64,000 nt of DNA from Diadema setosum (GCF_964275005.1 NC_092702.1:31720726-31784725); one strand, 5' to 3'; positions 1 through 31,123 are shown, counted from the stretch's first letter. The notes: a model not told the origin generated them from the sequence alone. Translations and numbers: made by a program.

Positions 1-600
1 TGTTGTTATGACACCCAAACCTGCATTTGAGAAGAATTTGCTACATCCCTGTATATTTGTATTTTTTTTTTACTTTCTTTTTTTCTCCGTGTTTCGGTCA
101 TTTATTTTGTTGGACCCTTGCTCCTCATCTCAATCTTTAGCTCGATTTTAACTGGGATCTATAACGCTCAAATAACAAGCTTGCTTTTAAGTAGGTTTCT
201 TCATATTTCTTTAGCATTCATTCTCAGATTCCAACTTTCATAGATCGACCATTATAATTATGATTGATATTATGTTTGCAGCTGGATATCATGTATTTCA
301 TTTTGTAATATTATGCCTCCTAGCTGGATATCATGTATCATTTAATTTGTTATATTGTTGATGTATTTTTTTCATCAAGGAAATATGAAAATAAATTGAA
401 ATTGAAATTGTATTTGAATTGACCACTGACCCTTGACCCAACCAACCACCAACCACGAACACCAACCCCAGCCCATGATAAAGGGGTCAAAATCTATGGT
501 TGGGTTGCCAGTGACATGCTTCTGCGACGATTGCTCCCAATATGCCCATCTGCAGTGCACGCCAAGCCAAACATAATTCTACCCGCAAATGTAACCCTAG
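1..600. other. Unassigned, possible LINE 3' tail at 280-410
   Basis: No gene seen. TGGATATCATGTATTTCATTTTGTAATATTATGCCTCC is partly repeated, and the stretch ends AAATAAATTGAAATTGAAATTG, a style common at 3' ends of non-LTR retrotransposons. The call is weak. Confidence 0.25.
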
Positions 601-1060
601 CCTAATCCTAATACTTGCCTAAACCTTACGGGGCGGTGTGTGTGTGTGGGGGGGGGGGGCAGTATTTGTGATGCCACTTCCGGGTCTTCCGAGTTTCAAG
701 AAGCAAGAAAACACGAAGAAAGAAAGAACGTTACGAAAGAAAAAAGGGCCTTCAGCGCAGATTTCCGATTCGGGTGCCACTTCCGGGGCAAAAAAAAAAA
801 AAAAGGGGGGGGGGGGGGACGGGGCCCAAAGTGGTTACACCCTGTGGTCTATGGTGTAATGTTGAAAAAAAAAGTGGGGGCCCTCCCCCATCCCCTGTGC
901 CGGTGCGGCCCGAGCCTCACTCGCCGGCCAACAGGTTTGTGGGGGTAAACGCGCTATACGGGGGCACGCAGAGCGAGTCGCCTTGTTTAAAGGCTAGTGC
1001 GGCCCCTGCGGGGGACAACAAAAAAACAACAAAATTATGATAGTATTTGTAATCATCGTT
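601..1060. repeat. G/A homopolymer-rich stretch with a repeated GCCACTTCCGGG motif
   Basis: Contains G runs at about 650 and 805, an A run at about 790, and GCCACTTCCGGG twice (about 672 and 776). The open frames here are artefacts of low complexity. No gene is supported. Confidence 0.5.
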
Positions 1061-1412
1061 TTGCCGAGGCCCTATTATCGACTTGTACGGTAGACATCGA
1101 CTTTTCATGATTGTGATTAGGGACACACCGAATCGTGAAAATGAAAGATACCTGACGACATCCCTGCTCCGAGACCTCGACTCCTCAACGACGAACTGGG
1201 GCAGTCACTCAAAAGTAGCTCAAAGGCAGAAGGTCGCTCGTAGATTGATCGATGCGATCCTTTGTATGCGTATCGCGTTCGTACGCTCTGCGTCTGTGCG
1301 CATCCATACAGTACTGATTATCATTCGCCGGGCACGTGTACTTGGGTAATACACACACAACGGAAAATTTACATGTGTCACATGCTAGTACTACAGTAGT
1401 TGCGATCGGGCA

Positions 1413-1594
1413 CTGTCGGTCCGCGTTCGCATCCGCTTGCGATCTTTCAGATTGTTGCGTCACGGGTGCGTCGCGTGCACTTTCGTTGTACTGCATGCGA
1501 AACTACTACATGTACAGTACTGTCTTGTCGGTTCGCGTTCACATCCGATTGCGATCCTACTGATTGTTGCGTCACGAGTGCGTCGCGTGCGGAG
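1413..1594 (+). repeat. Two-copy tandem repeat, about 115 bp period
   Basis: GTCGGTCCGCGTTCGCATCC…TTGCGTCACGGGTGCGTCGC recurs as GTCGGTTCGCGTTCACATCC…TTGCGTCACGAGTGCGTCGC. It is GC/CpG-rich and lies upstream of the LETM1 start, perhaps in or near its promoter. No transcript start can be fixed. Confidence 0.65.
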
Positions 1595-1908
1595 TGCACG
1601 TCAATGGGAACCTGCATAGCGCCTCCCCCGGCCCTGCATGTGTACATATTGTACACACTCAATAAGATCTTTGGTTCACTCATCTACCTAGAACTTGTGC
1701 GACCAGAGTTCATGGAGAAGAACAAACCAAATTATTCATTAACCATTGTTTTTCTGAATATGTCTTATTGTGATTGTCGTGTTGGTCAATGTTAGTGTCC
1801 GAATTGCGTCATGACTCGTGGACAGACGATCAGCCTGTGTTAGATTAGCGGTGTAACCGGTAAGAATCACAGAAAGGGGAACCTCACAGAACGTGCCGAT
1901 CACCGACC

Positions 1909-1960
1909 GAGCAGGCAGGCCACCAGGCAGGCAGCGCAGGCAGGCAGGCAGCGCAGAGAG
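1909..1960 (+). repeat. (CAGG)n microsatellite in the LETM1 5' region
   Basis: Repeated CAGG with GCGCAGG variants, about 170 bases before the LETM1 start codon, so possibly in its 5' UTR. Confidence 0.6.
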
Positions 1961-2129
1961 ACTCTTCGCTTCGCACTGTAGCTCCGGTGCTCTGCTGCTG
2001 TGTCATTTCGGAACAGGAGCTACTGTACTTCGTTCGACGCTTTAGTGTTCTTTAGTAGCCCTCAACAGCCATAGTAGCTACGATCATATCATACGTTTAT
2101 GAGAACTTGCTGACCTTCCCGCAGATAAG

Positions 2130-20109
<17,980 letters not shown>

Positions 20110-22004
20110 TCTGTCTGTTGCCATGGCGATCTGAGGGATGCTGCCATTGGCTGCTCTGCTGCGAGTGTTCAGAGGCCTGTGGCCTGCCTCGATGGCACCG
20201 GGCCTTTCACATGTCGGCTGCATCTCTTCATAGAGAGCATCTCTGTCCATTGAGACAGTGACCCAAGTGGTTGCCATAGTAACAGCATCATTTTGTGACG
20301 TAGATTCAGAGTGGTGAAATGAGTTTTCAGTCATTCAGTGTCGTGAATGGTATATAGTAGTCACTATTTTCCCTTGACTGAGTGACAATCAGAAAGGCAT
20401 ATTGTCATGCAGACTGCATGGAATCCACTTTGCATGTTCAGGTGTGGGGTTATGGTGCAATGGAATCTTGAAGAACTGTCACTAGTGCTGCCTATTTTAC
20501 TCAAACAAACCCATGTGTATATGCTGAGTCATGACAGAAGCTTCTTTCCTTAACCATAATGTGTTCTGTAGAAACAACAGAATTAAACATTTAAATGGCA
20601 AATTCATTGGGAATTCTGTTTACTTTCTATGATAAATAGTATGATAATAGATACAAAAAGTATCTATGAAATATTTTAGTATTTAAAAGTAACCAAAATA
20701 CGCATCGAGAAATGCTTTTTCCACATTTCTCTTTATTTCGCTATAACAAAATTTACATTGTGATATGTCATACATCAGAGTGAATCAACTTTGTTTTCAC
20801 TGGAAATTTGAATACGGTATGATATGAACAACTTCTGTGTTCTACCAAAGTTTCATCATTTTTCATTAGCAAGTTAGGGAGAAAGATGGGGATGAAATTT
20901 GGAGTGGGGGTTGTGCCGCCTAATAGCAATGGCAAATGCTGAAACATGTGTGAATTATCAGGTAGAAAGTTAGACCATAGCCCTGCACCTGTATGACAAG
21001 ATTTATTTCTCAGTGAGGGTGTACTCTATGTAGCAGTCCGCTATATTGAGTGCAGATCTGCAGGGAAAGTCATAAAATTTGCTTTACCAAACTCAAATCA
21101 TCCATACCCATACAGAGTCTGTTAGTAACTGTTTCAGTACAATACAAAGTCTGTCAGGTGTACATGTACATCAAAGACTGTACTTTTGATGTGCTGTAAG
21201 ATGTACAGTATTTATGACTTGTGGTCATTACAACTTGCACGGCAAATAGCCTGTTGTTTCTGCAATAGTAGAAGCAAGCACTGCAAGTAAGAAGAGGTTT
21301 TATGATATGTGAATGGGGTCCTTGCTGCAGGGAGGGTAATGTGATATTCTAGTAAGATTCTATGTTATCTATGTTTTGAATGAAACAGGAGCACAGAACT
21401 CACAGTAATATATGCCATAGTTTAGTAGTTTAGAGATAAGTTGGTCCACAAAGTGGAGATCATTGCACATTCATACATGTAATATTTTGCCGCAAAGTCT
21501 ATACACAACATCCTTGTACTGAGGGTAACAACCACATAAAAATCAAATTTGTGTTACCAGTGGTACCTTAGATCTAACCATGTATTCGAACTCTGCTGCA
21601 TTTTTTCTTTCTCGCACAATTTTAAAGATACCATTAACTCTCAGAACTGGGGTATTGCCAACAGAAGTTGTTGCTTTTTTTTTTGGAGGGGGGGGGGTGG
21701 GGTCTGATGGTAGAAGACACACATTTTCATGAAGGCTTGGGTAAACTGTGTTTATGTCAGGGAAAATGATGATGCTTTTCTTCTCCATCTTTTATTAATA
21801 TAGCAAGATCCAAATTTGAAGAAGTGTCGTAATACTCTCTTCCTTGTTTGCCAGTATTGACCTGGTCGCAGAATGTTGCAAAACTGTGTATTCCGTGGAT
21901 GTATCTGATGATTTCGTATTTTTATAATGTGTATATAATAGTAAATAGAGTTTTATGGGGAAATCAACATAGCCAGAGTATCACAATAATCTCCCAGAGG
22001 GTAA

Positions 22005-22094
22005 TTAACCCTTTGCGTGCCACATTTGTTTCCTGACTATAGGTTTGTGTGTAAAATGTGTGTACATTTGACTCATTGGAAGAGAAAGGGTTAA
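22005..22094. mobile_element. TTAA-bounded miniature element, 90 bp
   Basis: TTAACCCTTTGCGTGCC at the left and GAAAGGGTTAA at the right form inverted ends. Length and ends match the elements at 19111 and 52067, but the middle differs. Confidence 0.5.
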
Positions 22095-25000
22095 GGAAGG
22101 AAAAAGCTGGAAGTTTTAAGTCTTTCTTTTATATTTGTTGTCACTTAAAGCTGTGTATGCACTTATACATACAGATCTACAAAATATTCCTGATTCTGCA
22201 GGAGTGTTCATGAAAGATCCCCCCCCCCCCCCCCCCCCCCCCCCCGTGCCCTTACCAGAGAATATAACAGCCTCCCTTATTCAGAAATTATTTCAGCCTT
22301 GTGGCTTATTAGATGTATATATATCACAAAAGTATCTACCTAATTGCTCTCCGGAATCTCCCTCGATTCAAATTAAATGTGATTGGTGGCAGTCATTGAC
22401 ATAAAAATTGCATTAATGAGTCCAACATAGGGTTATGTAACAAAGAGAATCTTTGTCAATTCAAGCAGTTGGAGTTAGACATAGATGTTTTTGCAATCTT
22501 CAGAGAATCACTAGGAAACATACAAATGACATTGTTTGATGATTGAAAACCAGTCTATAAAGCAAAGTTTGGATGTAAAAACAGCTACGAGGTCCTAGGC
22601 ATTCGTATGTGCACTTTCTCCTGGAGTGCAGTCACATAAAAACAGAAAATGGTTCCCATATGAAGCCTCAAACTCTTGCAGCATTTTTTTAATCGCTTTT
22701 GTTTGAATCAGCATTTTTTTGATTGCTTTTGTTTTAATCATTTTTACAATGTATTATTAATCTCTCATGTGAGTATAAATCAACCAGGTTTTTCCTTGAA
22801 TTATCAAACTACTGTTTCCTGCATGTATGTCTATGATGGGCCAATAATAAGAGGAAGACTGAAGTGCTGCAAAAAATGCATATGTTCCAGAATGTAAGTT
22901 TTTTAATTCTGAATCGTTTGGTATACTGCTTGTGTTAGCACTCATTCCCTCCAACATAGCAGTTCTCGGTTCTAAGCACGGCATTTTAGCTGGCGACAAA
23001 CTAATCGGCATACAGAAACACAGCGCGATCCAAGCTGCCTCTGTATCGTTGATGCCAAGGCATAAGCAATGACTGGATAATTGCTTCATTCTCTTGTTAT
23101 TTTGCCGAGTAAAGATGGAAATATAGACTATAGATGGAAATATCAATCATCTGAGGTATTTTCTAACTTTGAAGAAGCTGAATGACATGGAAGATTTGAG
23201 TCATTAACTAAGGAGAGTTTTACCTCTGCAGATAAGTTGTACCGTCTCTTCTACAGCTGTTGCAATCAAATATCACACCAAGCCTGCTAGATATATCTGT
23301 TAATCTTAGCATTATATGGCTTCACACAAGGGATCATTTTGCACAATACACTTTCTTTTAATAATCGTTGCATGTTTATCCCCAGACTGATGGTGATTTG
23401 CTGTTTGCAATCATGTGACACAAGATATGAGGACTGTACAATGTTTGAGTATATGGTAGAAAGGAATGAAGTCTGTAAGCGCTGAACATTAAGACTGTGA
23501 TGATGATGTTTTAAGGGGAAAATAACAGGTTGTATTCCTGAAATATATTAGTCACCATTCCCAAGATAAATTTGTCAGCAAGAGACTCTTTAAAGGAAAC
23601 ATCAAATAATTTTATTGTTTTTGTTGCAGCATCATAAATTCATATAACATTTTGGTTGTGTGCATTTTTTTTTTATGAAGACTTTTTGAGCAGTCTTCTC
23701 AAGAGTTTGTGTGCATTTCTTGCACTTGCCATATTTATTCTTTCATTTCTGTTTCTACAATGTCCTCCAAGTTGTGTGTGTTGTAAGTATTGCGTTCTTT
23801 CGTTGACATTACCTGCAGCAACTGGCTATGTTGTGTGAAGTGAATACCAACGTCATCTCTGACAGTATATGACAGAAACTAGCAGGCAGTCTCTCATCAG
23901 TCTTGCTCTACTTGCAGTCAAAGTATTCACGTATCAGATGATCAGAAAAAAAAAGAAGAAATGAGCTGCAATGAACTGAAATATTGTGATATGAGATATG
24001 ATTGCATGAGCAGAAAACAGTGAAAGCCGACTCCAAAGAGTGTGTATAGATTTATGATAGCAGAGCCATCTATTTTGATGTTAACTAACAAATTCATGTG
24101 CTGGATTTGTGACTTTATTTGAGGTAGTAGGCGTCGGTAAATGATGATTGCCGTCTTTTGTTTTGCAATGTGCGTGGCATGGGCTGATTTGGTTGCCAGT
24201 GCTGGTGTAGTTATACTTGTGTCAAAAGTGTGTTGGATTCTATGCTGTAATCGGTAGTGCTGCAGAACTTTATCATCTTACTCAAAGTCTGAAGGTTGAA
24301 GAGTGAACAACTCACGAGAGCTGTCGGTGATGTCATCATCAACAGAAATAGTACCAAGGCATTGTTTTAGACTTCCATGATATGGACGTTGTGAGTAAAG
24401 CGAAGTGATAGAATTTTTCATGGCTAAATCTGTTGTTTATTGATTAATTGTTCATATTCTATTTTAAATTAGATGTATATTCATGGAAATAGTCTAAAGA
24501 AAAGCAGTAATATTTGAGAAGTGCTGTGAAAATCATTGTCTCCAAAAGGAGTGTTGATAATGGAAGAAAGTGAGTATATATTCAAATTTCTGTGGAAACC
24601 ACCTCTAGAAGCAGTTTCATATTATTTATAGTTATATTCTGTTGTTTTAACAAAAATTGTAGGAATGAGAGAATATGTGTATCATTTCTTGCCCCTAGAT
24701 TATAATTCATGTTCAAAAAAGAAAAGAAAAAGAAAAAGAAATCATTTCTGTCTCTTGATAACTTGGCATTTCAATCTGAATATGTGTTGATGGTTATACA
24801 CCTTATCTACAAGATCTTCCCATCTGATTGTGTAATATAGGTGCGCAAAAGATTGCTATGCTAGGCCAAGTAGCTATAACATGGGTGCATATAAACTGAC
24901 TATGCCAGCTCCAGTAGGCTTAGGGCATTACTTGAAATACAATGTTAGCCGGTCTGACCCTTTGTGGGAAGCATAATTCCCCCTGGTTCACATACCCTCC

Positions 25001-26633
25001 ATTACGTGATCTCTTTGGGTGAATGTGTGGCAAGCTTTTCTGTAAGCTGTAATTGCAGCAACCTAGATGCTGTGCTGCCTTTTCATCTCATATAGTTCAT
25101 AAGAGGCACTTCATGTTTTAATCAGTTATTGACAGCATGCTATCCTAGACATGGTTCAGATTACTAGTCTACAGTTAATTATCGAAACTGTGGCAGCCAT
25201 TTGTGCAATCACCTTCAGTCATGGCAGTGGTCTTTTAAGAACACTGTATGTTGAGATGTTGTAATCATACCTGTCATTGCTGTAGCAGTTTTGTGCAGCT
25301 ACTTTATTTTGACACCATATCGTATTTGTTTTCTGGTACTCTTACCTGTCTCAGTTTTACTGTATTCCTTGTTTTTGATATCAGCTTGCTTGTCTGCATT
25401 TTATGAATGCCAGTCTTCAAAACGGGTTTGACTATCATCTGAATTATGAAGGTAGAGAAAAGAAACTCCCACTTCAGTCTTGCATATTTTTGCCTGACTT
25501 GTTTTTACATATACGATGTGGTATTGTTTCTTTATGCAAATTTACTGAAATAGCTGAAAAGTGACAGTTATTATAATTGCAGTGTAATTGTACACAAATG
25601 TTTGAAATACTATACATATGATTTTACTCCATTTTTTTTTCCTGTAAAATGCAAACAATGTGGCATTAATGAAACATGTCAGTTGACTTACAATTTTGTA
25701 TGACTTGCCCTGAACAGGTATCAAGGATGATTGAGTCATGTCTTGCATCGGCTCGGGTGTCATTCCAGAATTTGATGCAGTGCTCATTAACTGTACAGGT
25801 ATAGTATTGAGGGAAGAAGAACAAAATTTTACTAACAAAAAACAACTATCATATATACCTTTTAAATTTGCTTCATAAATGTGTGATTAATCATTTTGTA
25901 TGTGAAGGATTTGCAGTCTTCTTTTGCAAACCCTGTGTCCTTGAACCAATGTGCATGCATCCATGAATTCCCCAAAGCAATATTTGTAATCCCGTCACTG
26001 ATATCTGTGAGGTTATCTTGCCGTGAAGGTTGGCCAGCAGCAAAAGGACGTTTTCAGGTTTTTCGTGGACAATGAATCATTATCGTATGATACACAACAT
26101 GGGAAATGGAATCAACGGTCAAAGAATCTTCTCTTGTCGCGTTTCTTTATTGTGCTGTCATGTTATGTCTTGCTGCTGGTGAGGAATGTTTAGGGGCTTT
26201 TTGAGGTTGATTTGGGATGGAGCTTATAAACGATTTGCGAGTGTGTGTGCGTGTGTGCATAGTGTACAGTCACACCTGTTTGGAGTGTCCAACTGTATGT
26301 CTGTCAGTCCCCTGCATCATGCAGTCACTACGCACTGTCTAGGAGAGAAATTATGTGTGACAAAGACAAAGTTTATGTTTCCCAGCCCCCCTGTAGGTAG
26401 ACATGCAGGCACGGAACATTAATTCATACTATTCCAGCTAAAGATTTTCCTGCACTGCAATCGCGGTTTTCAGTATAGCTTCAAATAATGAGAAAAATAA
26501 TCTAATTGTGGGTCCACAGATGTTGTTTATTTTTGATCAGCTTTGGTGATATAAGTGCAGTTAGAGGGTTCAATGGTAAGAATTAAGGGCAAAAACTTCT
26601 GACAGAATGGATTTTGTATTTGCCGAGCATGAT

Positions 26634-26638
<5 letters not shown>

Positions 26639-26664
<26 letters not shown>
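26639..26664 (+). repeat. (TG)n microsatellite
   Basis: Thirteen TG units, just before the candidate poly(A) signal at 26695. Confidence 0.9.
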
Positions 26665-26668
<4 letters not shown>

Positions 26669-26694
26669 ATGAGCCTGATATTGAATGATATTGA

Positions 26695-26700
26695 AATAAA
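26695..26700 (+). terminator. Candidate poly(A) signal AATAAA (+ strand)
   Basis: AATAAA followed by a GT-rich stretch (TGTGTGTGTGGGTCTGTGTG, about 26723-26745), the usual downstream element. It is the best + strand candidate seen after LETM1 but lies 6.6 kb past its stop codon. Confidence 0.35.
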
Positions 26701-26947
26701 GAATATCATTTTAAAAAAGAAATGTGTGTGTGGGTCTGTGTGTGTCTTTGTTGTGTGGATGTGGCAGGAATAAACTGTCATAATTGTACTCATCTGCCAT
26801 TCAGGCTTGTAACCACCTAATGATGAAAATGAAGGTGGGTTATTCTACCACAGACTTGAGGAATCTCACTCACCGACTCACTTAGGCCTATAGCAAGAGA
26901 GCTGCCAAGTCTCCACGATTTCTGTAGGTGGCTCCCTGAAAATTTAA

Positions 26948-27330
26948 AGGTACATGTACTGTTTATCATTTGGAGCAGTGATTTAAAAATTTTCGAGTTA
27001 TCACATGTTATGCATATACACGTATGTAAGTCAGTTGTATCACAAAACATCCTACCATATAAAAATTTCTCAATTAAACCTAACATGTAAGGAGATACAA
27101 TTGTATCACTATTTTTCTCACTAAACCATTATAACTGCAGACGGTTTAGTCTACAAACGATTTTTTTTTTATAACTATTTTTCACATTTTGTGTATTCAA
27201 CAATACTTAACATTGATTACAATGATCAATATCTTTACATTGGTTGTTTCTTTCCCTAACTCACATTTAGAACTATTTTGAAGCAAGAAAGCCAGGTTTG
27301 TGTTTCACCTGCACATGGTAAATATTGCCT
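26948..27330. mobile_element. TTAA-flanked MITE family A, copy 1, 383 bp
   Basis: TTAA at 26944-26947 and 27331-27334. Ends AGGTACATGTACTGTTTATC and, inverted, AGGCAATATTTACCATGTGC. Core features shared with copies 2 and 3 include GTCAGTTGTATCACAAA, CATCCTACCATA, GGTTTAGTCTA and TTACATTGGTTGTTTC. No coding capacity. Confidence 0.8.
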
Positions 27331-27386
27331 TTAAATCATGATATGACAATTTTCATGTGTGAAATTCTTCATGCTACAGAAATTAA

Positions 27387-27622
27387 AGGTACTGTTTAAC
27401 CATTGGGAGCAGTGATTTCATGTTTGAGTTATCACATTTGATGCACATGTTTAGGTCAGTTGTATCACAAAGCATCCTACCATATACATTGTAACAATTT
27501 TGCAATAAAGCCTAAAATAACAGGAGATATCACTATTTTTCTCACTAAACCATAAGTGTAGACGGTTTAGTCTAGAAACAATTCTATCATAACTACTGTT
27601 CACATTTTGTAATATTCAACCC
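27387..27622. mobile_element. TTAA-flanked MITE family A, copy 2, truncated
   Basis: TTAA at 27383-27386 then AGGTACTGTTTAACCATTGG. It aligns with copy 1 (GTCAGTTGTATCACAAAGCA, GACGGTTTAGTCTAGAAACA) until about 27622, where similarity stops shortly before the LINE. It lies 52 bases after copy 1's end in the same orientation. Confidence 0.75.
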
Positions 27623-27689
27623 TAAAGTTGGTAGCCCTGCTACACCCGTCTATGAGTTTTTAGAAGCCACACATCATGCACATTAACAT

Positions 27690-29142
27690 ACGGAAAAGGC
27701 AACTCCAATATTTAAGAAAGGGTCAAGATCTAAACCCGAAAACTATCGACCAATCAGCCTAACATCAGTCAGCTGTAAAGTCCTCGAGAGCATTATCAGA
27801 GATGCAATATCTGATCATCTGGAAAACCACAACCTGATAAACGAAACACAGCATGGTTTTAGGAAAGGAAAGTCTACAACTACCAACCTGTTAGAATACC
27901 TGGAAATCATCACCAAATCCGTAGACAATGGTACAGCAGTCGATGTGGTATACCTTGACCTAGCAAAGGCCTTTGATACTGTCCCACACAAGAGACTAGT
28001 AAAAAAGATGGAGGCACACGGAATAAAAGGTGACATATTACAGTGGATAACAGCATGGCTTAACGATCGTAAGCAGAAAGTTGTCACCCAAGGAGCCCAG
28101 TCTAGTTGAAGACCAGTTACCAGCTCTGTGGTGCAAGGATCAGTCCTAGGACCACTGTGCTTCCTGATATACATGAACGACCTAGAAATTGGAGTAACTG
28201 ACAAATCAATAGTAAGCAAGTTCGCTGACGACACTAAGCTTATCCATCCAGTGCAATCAGATAGTGACAGATCAGACATGCAATCCAGTATCGACCACCT
28301 CCACAAATGGGCAAACACATGGCAAATGAGATACAACACAGACAAATGTCGAGTCATGCATTTTGGAAATAATAACCCACACTACACATACACAATGGAC
28401 AACTCCCAGCTATTGGAAAGCACAGAAGAAAAGGACCTTGGTGTATTAGTCAACAAGTCCCTGAAAGTGGGCACCCAGTGTGCTGCTGCAGCAAACAAAG
28501 GAAATCGGACACTGGGAATGATCAAACGTAACTTCACCTTCAGGAGTAGAGGGGTGATCCTCAGACTGTATAAATCACTTGTCAGACCCCATCTAGACTA
28601 TGCCATGCAGACGTGGAGCCCATACCTTGAAAAAGACAAAAAGGTGTTGGAAAAAGTCCAAGCAAGAGCCACAAAACTCATTACAAACATTCAGCATCTA
28701 CCATATGAAGAACGACTAGTAAAACTGAAACTAACTACTCTGGAGAAAAGAAGAGAGAGAGGGGATCTACTTCAAACTTACAGGATAATGAAACAAATTG
28801 ACAAATCCAAACCAGACAACTATTTTGAGCTTGCCAGAACGAGTAAAACAAGGGGTCACTCCAAGAAACTAATCAAAACAAGAAATCGCCTGGATATCAG
28901 GAAGTACTTCTATAGCCAGAGAGTTGTCAACGGCTGGAATAAGCTACCACAAACCGCCATTGACGCCCCCACACTCCTAAGCTTCAAAAGACAATTAACG
29001 CAACTGGGTTTTTAAATGGGTCCTATGGGACCCCCTTAACCCCGCCACACCACATTATCTGCAGAAATGTTCTGCAGAAATGTACCACCATGACTGACCA
29101 TAACAACGAGGTGTGGCCTTCAAGGTAAATTCAAGGTAAATG
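27690..29142 (+). mobile_element. 5'-truncated CR1-like LINE with nearly open reverse transcriptase
   Basis: One frame from about 27690 to 29015 reads KATPIFKKGSRSKPENYRPI, SLTSVSCKVLESIIRDAISD, VYLDLAKAFDTVPHKRLVKK, VQGSVLGPLCFLIYMNDLEI and FADDTKLIH, and ends in SFKRQLTQLGF. It is broken only by one TGA at 28107-28109, where relatives usually have Trp (WRPVTS). The thumb and C-terminal region is complete. The 3' end has TTCAAGGTAAA twice (about 29120-29142). Endonuclease and ORF1 are missing. It looks the youngest LINE in the window. Confidence 0.88.
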
Positions 29143-29214
29143 TGTAGTATGCGTGTGTTCAAAGTGTAGCATACCATCTGCAGTTATCTCCATTGAAAGT
29201 ACTTGTAATCGCAT

Positions 29215-29236
29215 ACACACACACACATACACACAC
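29215..29236 (+). repeat. (CA)n microsatellite
   Basis: Short CA run with one interruption, just after the LINE. Confidence 0.7.
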
Positions 29237-29945
29237 TGCATCTGGCTTTTCCCGTGTAACCACTTCATGGTTGGTATTTGTAAATTTGCAACATTTTGAA
29301 TTGAACTTTCATTTTTACATTCATTGTGGCCAGCATAATGTGCAGAGATGTCTCAACCACACTCTCCCATTTACTTTCATTAAGTCGGCCAACACTCTAA
29401 AGAGGCGAGAGTGAGATATTGTAATTAATTGCTATTTGTGGTCAGCAATGTGGATTTGTATCTGGTGATTTAAAGAAATGTCCTGAAAAGTAATAAGTTT
29501 TGTTGTAAGATATGTTCCTTCTCATTAGGTGTCTGTACCACCTCTTTTTTTTTTTTCTTTTTTTTTTTAGATTTATCTTTTGCATGTTGTATCCTCTAGG
29601 GCACAGGTCTAGTATCACTGCATACACATGAAGAGCCATTCCTGTAGAAAATAGGGCACAGTGTGATTTACAGAAGTGCCCAGATTAAAGTGTACATAAA
29701 TCTTTCTGACTGGGTGCTTCCTTTCAGGTACCCCCCCCCCCCCCATGAGATTTTCAGCAAACGGCCTCAGAGTTCATGTATCAGGAAATATGCATGTGAC
29801 TTATCAGCTCTTTTCTATTTTCTAATCAAAACTTCTTTGAACTCCGCAATTGCATGGTTTCCTTACATTCTCAGTAATTGCACTAAGTAATGATGAACCC
29901 ACATATCACAAAACCAACTCATCAAAATTGTAATGAAAATAGGTT

Positions 29946-29951
29946 TTTATT
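29946..29951 (-). terminator. Candidate poly(A) signal AATAAA (- strand)
   Basis: AATAAA on the - strand, with TTGATGAGTTGGTTTTGTGA just past the expected cleavage site. It would end the Cys-rich gene about 3.2 kb from the convergent LETM1 end. Confidence 0.4.
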
Positions 29952-30954
29952 AGAAACAATATAACAATACAAGAGCTGAAAAAACAGATGATCATTCCAC
30001 ATTCACCTCCCGCTAGAAATTGCCCTGTAAAACTGCAGACCAGCACGTTCAATTTCTGGATGCTCTAGATACTAGTGTACATGACAGAAGAATAATTATG
30101 AGCAGTGATGCCTACGTCTGGGTAGAGCGTACATCTCCACCCATACCTGGATAAAACAAAAAGATATTGCAGGATTTTTTTTTTTCCGTCCGCAGAAGAA
30201 GTAGAATGGAAATCAACAATAGGACTATAGCAAGTATGTTGCACTCACAGTTATCATTTTTGTGCAAACTTGCAATAGCAAGACAAGGGGAGGTACCATA
30301 CGGACTACTCAATGTGTTAATGTTCTATCGATTAAATTAATTAGCAGTATTGATATACAGGGTGTACATTATCTGATTTGCTTTAAAAAAAAAAGTATTC
30401 ACACAATCACATTGTCTTTTTTCCTGTCACCATGCAGGAACTTGAAATATGATCACATGCACATGATCCACTGGCTACCACAAACTGCACATCAAAACTT
30501 GGGTTTCTGTCCCTACAATGATAATCCAAAGAGGATGTCTGAACGTGATGAAATGACTACAAGCTAACCAAGTACACTTTCATACCAGTCCTGCAGTTTT
30601 AAATGTTTCACAGGACAACAGGAAGACAAAATGCTTTTCAGTACATGTATAGGCAAAATCCACAGTATAACAATGTCTGATGAAAACTATTATGGCAGGC
30701 TAAAACTTAAGTACAGTATCTCAACAAAGAACCTCCCTTAAAATTCCATCTCGGTTTGAGGGTATGATGGAACTTTTGTGGTGAAATATGTGCTAAAACA
30801 TAATTTGAATGTATGAATTCAACTCTGCAACACACTTTTTTGAGGATTAAAATGTACTTGTATTGCTATGTACATGCACATATCAGAGCAACAATATCAC
30901 GAGACATTGTGGCATACTCTATTTTGCTCACAATAATTTCATGCTATTGATACA

Positions 30955-31123
30955 GGGAGTGTTTCATAAAGCTGTTCTTAAAGTTACGAACAATTTAAGA
31001 ACGACTGGTGATCAGATCTTGTGCTGAATTATTGAAATTCTGATAAGTATAGCACATCAGAACATGCTCCAGTCGTTCTTAAGTCATTCGTAACTTTAAG
31101 AACAGCTTTATGAAACACCCCCC
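30955..31123. mobile_element. Foldback MITE with about 55-bp near-perfect arms
   Basis: GTGTTTCATAAAGCTGTTCT and TAAAGTTACGAA at the left pair with the same motifs inverted at the right; both arms include TTAAGAACGACTGG. I recall similar GTTTCATAAAGCTGTTC hairpins in many marine animal genomes. It would fall in the 3' UTR of the Cys-rich gene and form a long RNA hairpin. Confidence 0.85.

Larger units (their letters stand above)
20110..26715 (+). other. LETM1: Likely LETM1 3' UTR and 3' flank
   Basis: AT-rich, no recognisable coding exon on either strand. A variant signal ATTAAA at 20582-20587 could end a short 3' UTR. An AATAAA at 26695-26700, followed within about 30 bases by GT-rich sequence, could end a long one. 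The stretch holds a 90-bp TTAA-bounded miniature element (22005), a run of C's near 22220 and a (TG)n run at 26639-26664. Which end is used cannot be told from sequence. Confidence 0.4.

Noticed and set aside
638-1040. Overlapping open frames in the G/A-run stretch
   Set aside because: They are made of homopolymers in several frames with no domain or splice context.
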